NCBI RefSeq assembly: GCF_003254395.2
Contig: NC_037648.1
Span: 9,798,009-9,862,008 of the forward strand
DNA: 64,000 nucleotides
Source of the DNA: Apis mellifera
Taxonomy: Eukaryota > Arthropoda > Insecta > Hymenoptera > Apidae
Direction of reading: 5' to 3'
Shown here: piece by piece, positions 38,425 to 50,068 of the stretch
How the letters are laid out: the number at the start of each line of letters is the position of its first letter
Position numbering within the stretch: position 1 is the first letter of the stretch
Made by a program: the position numbers and the translations under genes
The notes under the pieces: generated by a model
Told to the model about the DNA's origin: nothing
The model's input: the letters and a program-made list of their open reading frames with translations, nothing else
Database searches by the model: none

Positions 38425-41400
38425 TGCTCATGTTCGTTTATGCTACAACTTGTGACAAAACAGAATTTAGAAGAAACTACAAGATTGCCCTCTGGTTTTA
38501 ATTACAGATATTAAGCAATATCGACATTTGTTAATTGGTAAAAATATTCATATACACAGTTACGTATAAATTTTATAGATCAAATATACATAAAAGAAAA
38601 AGGTAATAAAAATATTGAAACCAATGCCATCTCTAGAATATCATAGATATCTCTTGAAAAACAAGATAAAATAGAGTAAAATTTAAGTAAAATCAATATT
38701 ATCTTTTGAGTAATAAAAACAATTTTCTAAAAATACTCCAGAGATGGCGTTGATAGTTAATTCTTATGCTTTTTTTTTGTCTATTTTAGTTTCATTTGCG
38801 GCACTCTCGAGATGGCGCTGATTCCATAATTTTTAATCTATCTCTATCCTTTTCTTATTTATTTTTCTTGTCTACATTTGCTTTTGCCGCGTAATTACAA
38901 ATGAAATATGAAATATTCATTGAATATTCATGCTTTTATTATTTTTTTTAAAAACTAATAATCTTAAATGCAAAAAATATAATATTTTTTTCTGATTTTT
39001 AAAAATATTTTTTTAAAATATCTTAATAATTAATCTCTAATTACAATATAAAAATTTATTTTTAATCTTTGTTTATTAAAAACATATTTTTTATAATTGA
39101 GAAATTATAAGTATTGCAATTATCATATTTATTTCATAATGCTTTATGTAAATGTAATTATATATAAAATGCACTATTTTATATATATGCCTACAAGATA
39201 TATTATAACAGAATATATATATTTATTCTGTTTCATATTTATAATTTTAAAATTGAATTAAAATTTAATTTTAATATCAATCATTATAGTTGGAATAATT
39301 ATTATCATTATCAAACATTTTGTTGTGATTTATTGAAATAAATATTATTTCAATGAAATAGATATATATTATACATATTGATAAATGCTAAAACTCAGCA
39401 TGTATACATAAATAAATGATATTTACGAGAACATATTTATAAAGTATTAAAAAATAAGGTAGAAAAGAGAAAAACGCATATAGAAGTGAAAATAGTATTT
39501 AGATTTTATTGACTTGTTTTATGAAACATTTTTAGAAGAATTCCATGATGAATTCTGATAATTTAATATCAAAATGTGTTTTTAATAAATATTAATAAAA
39601 AATACATTACACAAAATATCTACAATGATTACAAAGATTGATATAAAATTACATGTCAATGGATAGCATTACTATCCACGACTTATAAATATACAAAGTA
39701 GCAATTGTTGTCATATTTAATCATATTGTTAGTAATATTATAATTAATAAATATTATAATTATAATTCTCTTTTCTTTGAGTACTTAGATAGAAAAATAT
39801 CCGTAATAATTTCATTTATTTAGATCTTAAGCATCATACGTTTCCAAATAATATAAAATGATTTAATGATATATCACTAAAATGAAAATTATTGTAGCTG
39901 TGTTAATAATAAATAGATTTAAGAAAATATTTACGTAAACTAAACATTCGATATTTAATTTGATAATAATTAATACTTGCATATTAGTAACAGAGATATG
40001 ACAAGGCACTCTTAACAAGTCCATTCTTTTCACTTTTTTTTTCTTTTTTTTTTTATATAAAAACTTGTTCAGTGTTAAGTTTCAAAAGATACGTATACAT
40101 AACAATTCCTCAATTAATTCTTGATAATTATAAGATTTTTATCATTGTCATAAGTTGGATCATATTTCTTGTATTGATTATAATTATTTATATGTTCTAA
40201 TTACATTTTTAATAATAATTATTAAATCTTAAAAAAAATATATTATACATAATATATGTATATAAAATTATTTCTTTTTTAATAAAAATGAGTTCTAAAT
40301 TAAAAATTTATATTTTATGTAATTATAATTAGATAAAAATAAAATTAAAATTTATTTCAAAATTTTTAGATAAAATTATCATTTTTTTATATTATTAAAA
40401 TTAGCAAAAAGAATATAATAAATGAACAATAATTTTCTGAAATTACATATTTTGCTATTAATTCATTGTTTAAAAATTGCAAAATTGAAACAAAAATTGA
40501 GGACACAAATTTCACAATGTTTTCTTATAATAATTACATTATTCTAATATTTTTTTGTATTGTCGAGAAATATTATATAGATACAATGCAATAATGATCA
40601 ACGCTATTACGGAGCATATTATTGTATTCGTTGGAATACTGAAGCACCATCAATTTGTGCTGTAATTTTTATGAAACCAACTTTAAAAAGTATAGTTTTC
40701 TTAAAAATTACAACGTTGATTATGACAAGAAAGATATTGAATGATTGCAAAAATATTAATAGGTTTTAAAAATTTACTTTCCATTTTATATATTTTTAAA
40801 TTAACAAGATTTACTTTATTTTATTTCATAAACATATCTTTTTAGAAATTATTATCTATAAAAATTATGAATTGAATTACTTTATTTAAAATTTTATATT
40901 GTAATATTTTATAATATTATATCATACTTATTATAATATAAAATTTTAGTGCAATTCTTTTAAAATTATTATCTTTGTTATATCAAAAATTTCGCAATCA
41001 GTCAATACTCTCGATATTTTGATTAAATATTTGTCTACATTTTGTTTACTTTATAATTCAGTTAAATAAATACATTTCGAATTATAGATTATTTCAAGGA
41101 AAAGTATCCAAAGAAAAATTATTTTAAAAATCATTTAGAATTCAAGATAAAATCAACGGACACTATTCCTTGACTATTTGCTTATACTTTGAGCTCAATG
41201 ATAAAACTCAAGTTAAAGAAACACTTTGTCTCTTATATGAATATATACCGATCTTTAAGAGTTATTCTCTATTGAAAATGCCATGATTATTAAAATATTT
41301 CTAGTTCCTGTGATTTTCTAGTTTACACACAGAATCTGTAATTTTTTAACAATTTTAATTTGGCTCCAAACAACATTAAACAACATTATTGTGTATTACG

Positions 41401-42621
41401 CATTAATACTGTTTTTTCTTTAAAATGATTATTATTTATAATAAATAGATCAAATGAATTGAATTAAAATCGTAATTATTATCGTAAGAAACAAAACAAT
41501 TTATATTTTTATCAAATTAAAATAAAATTTCTGTGTAGAATAAATCTTTACACTTTGTACTAAAAGATATAAAAATTATATAAATTAAAATGGGAGATTT
41601 TGTACGTCTTTGTACGTGATTCTAAATCGAAGAAAAATTAAAACAATTTTTCTTCTAATACAAGTCAATTTAAAAAATTGTATACAAACTTCCATAAAAA
41701 ATTATATTATAAATCGTCAAATGTCATTATTTTACAAACGATTATATACAAAAATGAATCAATATCATGTATATAAATGTTAAGAACGAATATGTAAAAA
41801 TTTCAGAATAGCCTTCATAGTAAATACTTCGGTACAGTAATAGATCATTGGTATCATTGTAAAACTTCCCCGTAAGTTCGTAATTATTATAAATTGAAAA
41901 AAATATATATATATATATCTGTTATCGTCTTTCCTAAAATTCCGAGAGAAAAACGAGAAAAGATTATCTTATGTATGATAAATAGTTAAAATATAAACAG
42001 GATTAGTACACGTTTCAAGAATAAAACTTCTCGATATACCGTTTTAGTCGATATCACTGACGATCCAAAGCTATTTAAGTAAACATTTTTTAAAAAACTC
42101 GCTTTGGTTTGCCATAGATCAACTACATTCGAATTGGATAATATCTCGATTATTAAAAAAATAAAACGTGGCAGTGATTCTCATTATATTTGCATATAGA
42201 ATATCTTAATATCCCGGAATTAAAATTTACTGCAGGAACTCAGTACATTTGAACAAATAAAAATGTACAAACCGCTACAGAAGTAAAAATAAATTAATAA
42301 AATTGGTATCTTGACGTTCAGAATTAATTTTCTAATCCTCAAGTTATAGGATTAGATCTTCATCCAAAAATGTAGAATATAAATCTCATCTACTTTATAA
42401 TTATCGATATAAAACCTACGATAACATAAAAATATTTCCAAATTTCCAATAGTAGAAATTTATATAAGATCATTAACAGATTTCCGGCAGCTAGCAATCA
42501 GACAAAAATCTTTGAACGAAGAGCACAGATCATTCAGTCTCCATCCTATCACTCGAGGATCAACACAATTACCGAAACAATTTGCTATATTTGCGCAAAG
42601 GTTCCTCGAACGAAGAACGAA
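38425..42621. other. NKAP promoter side and nkd 3' UTR/intergenic DNA
   Basis: A 4.2-kb AT-rich gap between two minus-strand genes. The left end should contain the NKAP promoter; a cluster of AGATGGCG words sits there. The right part must hold the 3' UTR of nkd, but many TTTATT words (AATAAA on the minus strand) prevent placing its poly(A) site. No open frame longer than background and no RNA gene was recognised. Confidence 0.5.
38623..38825. promoter_or_regulatory. Cluster of three AGATGGC(G) motifs, possible CTCF or Pho/YY1 sites
   Basis: Three near-copies occur in 200 bp upstream of NKAP: AGAGATGGCATT on the minus strand (about 38,623-38,634), AGAGATGGCGTTGA (38,740-38,753) and CGAGATGGCGCTGATTCC (38,808-38,825). 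AGATGGCGC matches the core of the insect CTCF consensus (AGRKGGCGC); GCCAT in the minus-strand reading also fits Pho/YY1. They lie between the end of nkd and the NKAP start, a plausible boundary position. Binding is not shown by sequence alone. Confidence 0.5.
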
Positions 42622-45600
42622 TCAAACAAGCGCCTCCGTGTGATAATGATGATAGTGATGATGAATATGCTCGTGAACGTGTTTCCTGCCGGAGCTCGCT
42701 GCAGCGTTTTGCGAGAATTCCCGTTCCAGCCAACGAACGACTTGAATAGTGGCTCGGGCTTGATCCTGTTCCCTGGTCGCGTGTTTCAAATGATGCTTCT
42801 TGCTCGATTTACCACATTGTTGCGTTTGGCTAAATTGTGTCTCGTTACGTTGAACATTATGATTGTTGGTAGTGGTTTGATTGATGGGGTGTTGATTGTT
42901 CGATATCAAATTGCTCCCATTTCGATTCGTATTGGCAGCTTGTTGTTCCGTGTACACGTTTGGATTGATCACTGTTCTCGATAAAACTTGAGGTTGAACA
43001 TAAGCGCGCGGCGGTTGCACAGTGGCGTTGTTCCTCTGAACACCGTACTGTGCCCGCGTCTTTCTCAAATTCCCCCTATGCTTTGCAGGTACCTTGGAGA
43101 ACGATGTGAAACCCTGAGGCTTTTCCCGAGTAGGTTTATGGTAGGCAGTCGCCGTAGGCCGAGATTCCGTCGGTGAACGACAGTCTTGATTGTAGTGAGG
43201 CGAAGACTCGACATGTGGGACTTGAGATGGAATGCGCAGTTGCTCATTCTGATGTCGTTTCCTGCCAAACATTTGGTAATTCTTTTATCATTTATTTTTC
43301 TCTTTTTATCGATAAATTTTTCTTTTTATATCTTTAATATTTTTAAACTTAAGAAATGTAATTAAATTATATTTAAAAAAAATAATATTATTATCAAACG
43401 CAGTTTCCTTTCCCTTTAAAAGAAAATATATCACGATATTTTACATGCGGTTGATCACGAAGGGCGTACCTTGACGTATGAAAACTGAGATTATTCTTTT
43501 CCATGTTCGCTTGAATAATTTCTAAGAGCTGTTGCCTTTGTAGGGCACCACTGCGTTTTCGCTGATTAGTCGTGAGGAGAGGCGTCAAGGGGGAAACTGC
43601 GGGGGAGACATCGCTGTCATCGCTAATATCACCCTCGGAGCTATTGGAATAGGGTGATGGTAAATGTGGCACGGGCCCCACCCTTCTGCGTAATTCCTCC
43701 TGTTTTATTCGATTCGTTCGCGCATTTTCACCGTCATCCTCACTGTGAGTATCCACTTCTTTCTGTTCAGTCTAAAATAATGCATATTTTCACTTACCAA
43801 ATATATAATACAATTTATTATTAATTTTATTTTAAATATATAAAGAATTCTTCCATCACCTCTCCAATTATTTCTTTATTTTTCATAAAACATTTTAAAT
43901 TTACAAATAAATGTAATTGTCAGAATTCGAAAACATCACAACAAAAAGTCAATCCGCAAGAATCCCTTCTACATCTGTTCAACATCAACGAGGGAGAAAA
44001 AGAAAGAAAGAAAGAAAGAAAAAAAAAAAGAAAAGAAATAAGCCCTCTCTCTCTCTCGCGTGCGATAAATCTCGAAAGGTAGAAATGAATAAATCCGCCT
44101 CTAGCTTCTAGAATTGTTGTCGGTTACGAAAGAGGAGACACGGCTCCATAAAAATCCAAGCCTCGAATCCTCACCTCGTAAGGGCATCAATCTTACCTGG
44201 CAACGGTGTCGTGGCATCCTTCTCCTTCTAGGAACTCTACGTAAACCGTGTGCGCCGGCATGGGTCCCGGCATTGTTGCAGGACGTGTGCTTCAAATGGC
44301 AGCAGGACGAATTTCCGGAAAAGCTCGTAGCAGCCGGCTTTGAGGACGCGTTCAAACAGCCGCCGCCGCCGCTCGATCGCGTCTGGCTGCCTCTCTGATC
44401 CGGCGACACAGTCAATTTCACCTTAATCGTCTTACTGCCGCACGGAGGTACCTGAATAGAAGCGCCCAGGGTATCGTAAATGGTAGTAACCAGGCCGGCT
44501 ATGTCGTCTTTTGTTATCTTCCCGTGGCCGTCGAAGTCGTACAGGGTGAACGAGAATTCTTGCCGTCTTCGGTCGCCCTCCGCTACCGAAACGTCGCATT
44601 CGAATTCCTGCAATGCCGCCAAATATTATATCACGATTTATCAAGTTGGATAGGCAGCAAGATAATGTTTGAGAGATCAATATTATGTCGAAGAATATTT
44701 GTTAAATTTATTTTAAAACATTCGAATGCATTTTGAGAAATATTTGTAATTTGTTATAATGTGAATAATTTTTTTATTACGTTTTAGGTAGAAGATGACA
44801 CGGTAAAACATTTATATGTACGCCAAGTTCATCATCCGTGCATTGTTCGATTTAAGGAAATTCTCTGAGCAAATGGGAAATTAATAAAAAAAAAAAACAT
44901 AGAATTTGCTCGTTTCACTTTGTTCTGTTCCTGTTCTAACAAGCAAGGGAGTTAATAATACCTCGAAACTGAGTTGCTTCGTTGTACTAGCGCTCGGCTG
45001 CTCGTCATTTCCGGTGGCCGGCGTAGGACTAGTAGAAGCGTCAACCGCGACCTGCGGTGCTTCTGTTTCTAACAAAATTGGCTGGGATTCCGGTGGTGAA
45101 CCACTACGAGGCGCGGAAACACCGCCAAGAAGTTCTTCCGAGTCACTGCCTTCGGTATTACCAACCACTGTAATCATTGTTGAGCAACAATGAACCAAGA
45201 GTTTCATTTACAATTTAACTCGAATTACGTTTTTCGCTAAAGTAAATTATAGTACGATCAAAAATTCTGTAAGTAAATAATATCTATAAAATTAATCTTT
45301 AAAGGCTATCGCGAAATATTTTTACTAAATGTTGTTTCGACATATTTTTTTATCTAATATGTAGAATACAATTTTATCCAGTGACGTAAAATTGTAGTTA
45401 GTGATGATCCATTTAGTAAAAAATATTAATGAATTTATATCACGTGTTTTATTTCCTATTGTATCCTAAATTTTACAATTACTCGTTATATTTCTGGTTA
45501 TAGAGTCTTGTTCCACATGCATGAAGTTCTCATCAAAGGAAATGAAACTGTTATCTACGGTCGAGCGACGGCATCGCTCGTAAACAAAAGTCAGAATCTC

Positions 45601-47596
45601 AAAGGTATCAAAGTAACATCCTCCATGGGTAAAGCCTATATTTATAGTCAGTTTCTGAGTGCCACTCGGTACTTAAAGTTACGGAGTGTAGGAAGTATTT
45701 TCGGACTATTTTGAAGGGGATGTATAACTTTGAATCACCAGAAATAAATACAACAGATATCACGAAAACGATCCTTACGATCACGTTTCCCCCGTTTACC
45801 GATTTAAAAAAGAAAGAAGGAAGGAAGGAAAAACAGTGAGATTGTTCGTTTCGATTGGTCGGCTCGCGATCGAAAGAGGAGGCAAAAAATTCAAGGAAGA
45901 AAAACGACAAGGAAAAAGATGGCTGAAAAGATTTTAATCTCGAGTAAAAAAACGGGGGAAAATGCAAATGGACGGAAGCGTGTCTAGAAATTGATGGATG
46001 CGAGCACGTTTAAACGCGTAAATTACAGATCAAAGAGTTTGCTGTTTCATAATTACAAAGCGACCGGATTCCGTGCATAAAAGCGCAATTATCTTTAATG
46101 CATTCGCTCTATTGCTCGGCCGAAAATTATTTGCGCGGTGCAGCAACCGGGCGAGCAAGCGAGCAAATTAACGAAAGTTCCACCGAAAGGGACGGGCACA
46201 CATCCATTTCCAGCGTTTATTTCAGAAACGTTTTGCACACTCGCCGAAGGAAGTGTAATGTATCTTTAATGTGTCTGCATTACGCCGCCGTTTACCGTTA
46301 CCTAGACGCCTGTGTAAAAGCATTCTACGAAATGAAACGTTGAAAAGATACCTTTACGCAACTGCCGTGCATAAATGAACATCTATAGAGCACGACACGC
46401 CACAACATAGAGCAATATTTTTTTCTTTTTTTTAAAATACGCGAAAGAAATGTTTTTGGGGACGATGGAAAGTAGTGTTGTATCGTGTTTAAAATGGAAA
46501 AACTGTATTTTTTTAAATGGTTGAATTGATTGATATGTGTATTATATGTTCGGTAAAAGAAGAATATTATTATTGAATATATGCTTTTTTTGTGATAAAT
46601 AGGAAATACGTTCAGATATTTAATGAAAATGTATAGAATACAATTTGAAGATTATTTGATTGTTAAATGTTCTACGTATGCAAGAAACGGAGAGTGAACA
46701 ATAAATTCGAAAATCACTTTGCCACCCACAAGAAGAAAGAAAAGGAGAATTTTAAGTAAAGATTTTATCTAATGGACCTTGCCACACACATAGAGTCTGA
46801 ACTGAAAGGCTTTCCTGTATCTAGGAATTTAGGAATAAATATATCGAGAGAAAAAATAAATATTGAGAAGAAAAAAAATCTAAATTTATCGATACTTTTG
46901 TGAAAATATTACAAAAAATGCAAATACTAATAAAAGTAAATTAAAATTAAAATGCATCAACATTGCATAATATTTTATATCATTGTTTAATTTCATAATT
47001 CTATAACATAACCTCAAATTCTATGTTTTAATGTTTTCGATTCGATAAAATAAGTAAGAAAAATATTTTCATAAGATCAGTTCCAATTAAAATGCAAAAA
47101 TTGTAATGTAATATATCTAAATGTTTTAGAATTATTTAAACTACGCGATCGAATCGGATTTTGTTTCAAGTTAGCCGAGCAATCGACTAAAATATTACGG
47201 GAATGTTCAATAATCGGGGTTCGATAAAACGAGTTTCCGCGCCGATTCGAGTTCCGAGTAGTCGGGGAATGTTTCGAGTGCTTTAGCCACCGGTTACACG
47301 TTTCCCTTCTACGATCGTCGGCCGTGTCTTCGGTCTCGAGAAGACTCCGCTTTTATCTTAATTCACGCGATACATCATTAAGCCGGTGCAGCGTGATTCC
47401 AGTAAAATATATACTTAAAAACATCGGCATCAAAGAAGCCGCGGAGCAACGATAATTAGCGATACGAAACGCGTAATAAACGAAGCCGGCCGCTAATTTC
47501 AATTACTCAAGAACAACGAGGGGAAAAGAGATGAAAAGGGGAGTACAAGACAAGAAAACGCTTGTACACGCGCGCAGAAAAGAGAAGAAAAATAAA

Positions 47597-47633
<37 letters not shown>

Positions 47634-50068
47634 CGAAGATCGAACACGGAACAGAGATCAAATATTAAAAAGAAAAAAAAAATTAGGAAAAAAAAAACAG
47701 AAGAAAAAGCTGGATAATCGTATCTGCATAAAGAAATATACGCATATACGTGTATAATGATACCTGCCGTGTGGTAATTACGCCCGTAACTCTTTCGTGG
47801 GGCGAGCGTTAAAGACCCAAGACACTGAGCGCACTGGGGAAGAAAAAAGGGAGTCAAACACAGAAGAGAGTGAGAGAGAAGGAAAAAGACATAAGAGCGC
47901 GGCAGAAAGAAAAGGAAAGAATGACGGAAGAATAAAGAGAAACAAAGACTGTGAGTAACGGGGGCAGGGCTAAAAAGAGAGAATAGAGAGAATCTTTGCT
48001 ATTACACTAAAGAAATAGAGAATAACCACGGACACCTTTTATCTAACCACCAGACTAATGCATGTAACGAACTCGCAAGGTCTCGATAATTAAACTCCAC
48101 CCTTGACGCGCGACCCTTCTCTACGTACAAATAGTATATACATAAATAGTATACGTGTGTCCGCGAGCACACGCGTGTGTTTATGCCGTGTGTACCGTAC
48201 CGCTTTTGCGCCCTCTTGAATGAAAAGCAACGGGGGAGCGGGACACAAACGGCTTCTGCTTTCTTCTTTGTAAATCACCCCTTTCTGTTTGCTCGGCTCG
48301 TAACTTTTATCATTTGCCGACGCAACAGCTTTCCCTCCCCCTACAATCCCTCTCAACTCGTATGAAAATTTTGCCCTACGACGCACGAGAAAACAGCCAT
48401 AAAGAGGAGTGCCGTAAGAGAACTTGAGATCGGACGAGCTTCAAAAGCGGAATCCGTTGCTCCGATAGAAGAGCCCTGAAAATTGTTGAATGATTTTCGA
48501 CCAGTTTCTTATTGCTAACGATGTATGAAAATATTGCGTTCTTTCTCCTTTTTATTTTTCTTTCCTTTTCTCTTTTCAAAATTTTTGCATATTTTCTAAT
48601 AAACAAATAAAGTAATATATACGATTGAATTCAAATACTGTTAGAATAGAATAAAATTTTTGTTGATTAGAATAAAATATAAAGGATAAATTTTTCATTT
48701 TTGTTGAAATATTTATCATTGCCTTGATATAGTTTTAATATGAAATTTTTATCAATTTTTTATTTTATTTGTTGAATATATTACAATATTTAAAATATTT
48801 TATAAATTAGAAAAATCTTTAATTTTAAAAAATATATTTTTAAAATTTACATACAATTTCGATTGATTAATTAAAATTTTTCAAATTGTGAAGCATGATT
48901 AGAAATATTTTATTTAGTAAATATATTAAATTTTGTTTACATAATTAAAATATTTTCATTGAAATTATTAAAAAATTATCAATTTTTTTTTAAATTCTTG
49001 ATCATTATCTTTAAAATATTTATAAAAAAAAAATATTAAAATAATTGAATAATTTATATAAAAATAATAAATAATAAATGTTGTTTTCATTTATTATATA
49101 TTTTGCTATTTATTTATAAAATACATATATTATTTATCATTTATTTATATATTAAATATTTTTTAATTTATTGAAAAATGTTACCATATAATGATAAAGT
49201 AGTAATTTGCTAGTGCTGTCCTCAGTATAAACTACTCAAATATTTATCTTCATATAAAACATTTATGAAAATCAAAATGTGAAAAATAAATTAATATTAA
49301 TCTATAATAAATATTATTCAATTATGTTTATATTTTTCTAATTAATAAACGATAAAAACCATAAAATTTTTAAATTTATTTTCATTATGATACTTTATGA
49401 ACGACTACCTGTTCAAATGATAACATTTTTTTCAAAGTAAATATGCAATCGTATGAATATTATATAAACAGAATAAAATATCTCCAATGATAAATTTATT
49501 CGAAATGATATCGATCATTTATACAAAAATAAATAAAAATATATGTTACTTTATTGCAAAAAAAATATTAAAAATTATCAAATATATATTTAAATTTCAC
49601 TTCTATTTTTCTATTTATTCTATATTATTTAAGAAATAGAAAAGAGAAAACGAAGATTAAATAACAAAAACATTTTCAACAGAATATAATTATAGATCAA
49701 AGGTAAGAAAAATGCAAGTATGACGTAACACCACGTGGGATCCACTTCTGTCATACTGCAGTAGCATCATCGAGAAACACATATCGCGCGCCTTGCAAGT
49801 CGGGCAAAATATCATGCCTATAACCGGATCGACCGGACAAATCCCTATATGGTATATCTTGATCTATCTATGCATCACGATTTTAACGAACATCGATATC
49901 TTGCGCGTGAACATAATAAAAATAAGAGAAGAAAAACCGGGTGAATAAAGATAGATAAAATAAATAGAAAAAAAATAAAAGAAAGAGACAATATAGGAAC
50001 TTACCAGAAAAGGGTCTATAACCAGCGAGGAACCTTGCCCGCCACCACTTTACGAATCCGGTAGCCAT
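42622..50068 (-). CDS. nkd: Naked cuticle, Wnt/Wingless feedback inhibitor (complete, 5 exons, 540 aa)
   Basis: Cytoplasmic/nuclear protein induced by Wnt signalling that binds Dishevelled and dampens the pathway. Exons on the minus strand: 50068-50005, 45167-44962, 44607-44197, 43771-43470, 43261-42622; all GT-AG and in frame (1623 nt). The start MATGFVKWWRARFLAGYRPF parallels Drosophila Naked (M-A-x-x-x-VKWW...GGYKQFS), and exon 2 continues with the matching DSEELL. Exon 3 holds the diagnostic EF-hand-like domain (FTLYDFDGHGKITKDDI; loop about residues 114-125, with Asp instead of Glu at position 12, and following Leu/Thr-rich helix). Exon 5 includes HVESSPHYNQDCRSP and ends in the family's His-rich tail (HEHIHHHYHHYH). 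An ATG seven codons upstream (50,089) is possible but lies outside the conserved start. The protein is shorter than the Drosophila one. The first intron is 4.8 kb and carries TCF-type sites. Confidence 0.94.
44000..44037. repeat. (GAAA)n / poly-purine microsatellite in nkd intron 3
   Basis: AGAAAGAAAGAAAG-type repeats followed by an A-rich run, within the intron between nkd exons 3 and 4. Confidence 0.85.
46027..46290. promoter_or_regulatory. TCF/Pangolin site with HMG helper-type site (nkd intron 1)
   Basis: AGATCAAAG at 46027-46035 matches the TCF/Pangolin HMG-box consensus. A GCCGCCG word at 46284-46290 matches the helper-site consensus GCCGCCR that Drosophila TCF recognises through its C-clamp. 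The pair lies in the GC-richer part of intron 1. Drosophila nkd is known to have an intronic Wingless response element; that this segment is its counterpart is inference. Confidence 0.4.
47597..47631. repeat. (AAT)n trinucleotide microsatellite in nkd intron 1
   Basis: About eleven consecutive ATA/AAT units, followed by A-rich sequence. Confidence 0.95.
49694..49703 (+). promoter_or_regulatory. nkd: Perfect TCF/Pangolin site in nkd intron 1, near exon 1
   Basis: AGATCAAAGG is a full 10-bp match to the TCF consensus. It lies about 300 bp downstream (in transcription direction) of nkd exon 1. The 9-mer GATCAAAGG was noticed only twice in the window, the other time upstream of nkd. Confidence 0.45.

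Larger units (their letters stand above)
45168..50004 (-). other. nkd intron 1 (4.8 kb)
   Basis: Bounded by the GTAAGT donor after exon 1 and the TTACAG acceptor before exon 2. Between about 45,800 and 48,400 it is noticeably more GC- and CpG-rich than the flanking 48,600-49,700, suggesting regulatory content. It contains TCF-type and helper-type sites listed separately. Open frames inside (for example 45,508-45,714 plus and 47,507-47,857 minus) have no family motifs and are not called. Confidence 0.6.

Noticed and set aside
44114..44398. Plus-strand 94-codon frame opposite nkd exon 3
   Set aside because: Antisense shadow of the nkd EF-hand exon, which has the diagnostic protein motif and splice sites.
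45508..45714. 68-codon frame in nkd intron 1
   Set aside because: Reads fluently as protein but has no family match I know, no splice sites, and contains a short palindrome (CGAGCGA/TCGCTCG) that explains part of its composition.
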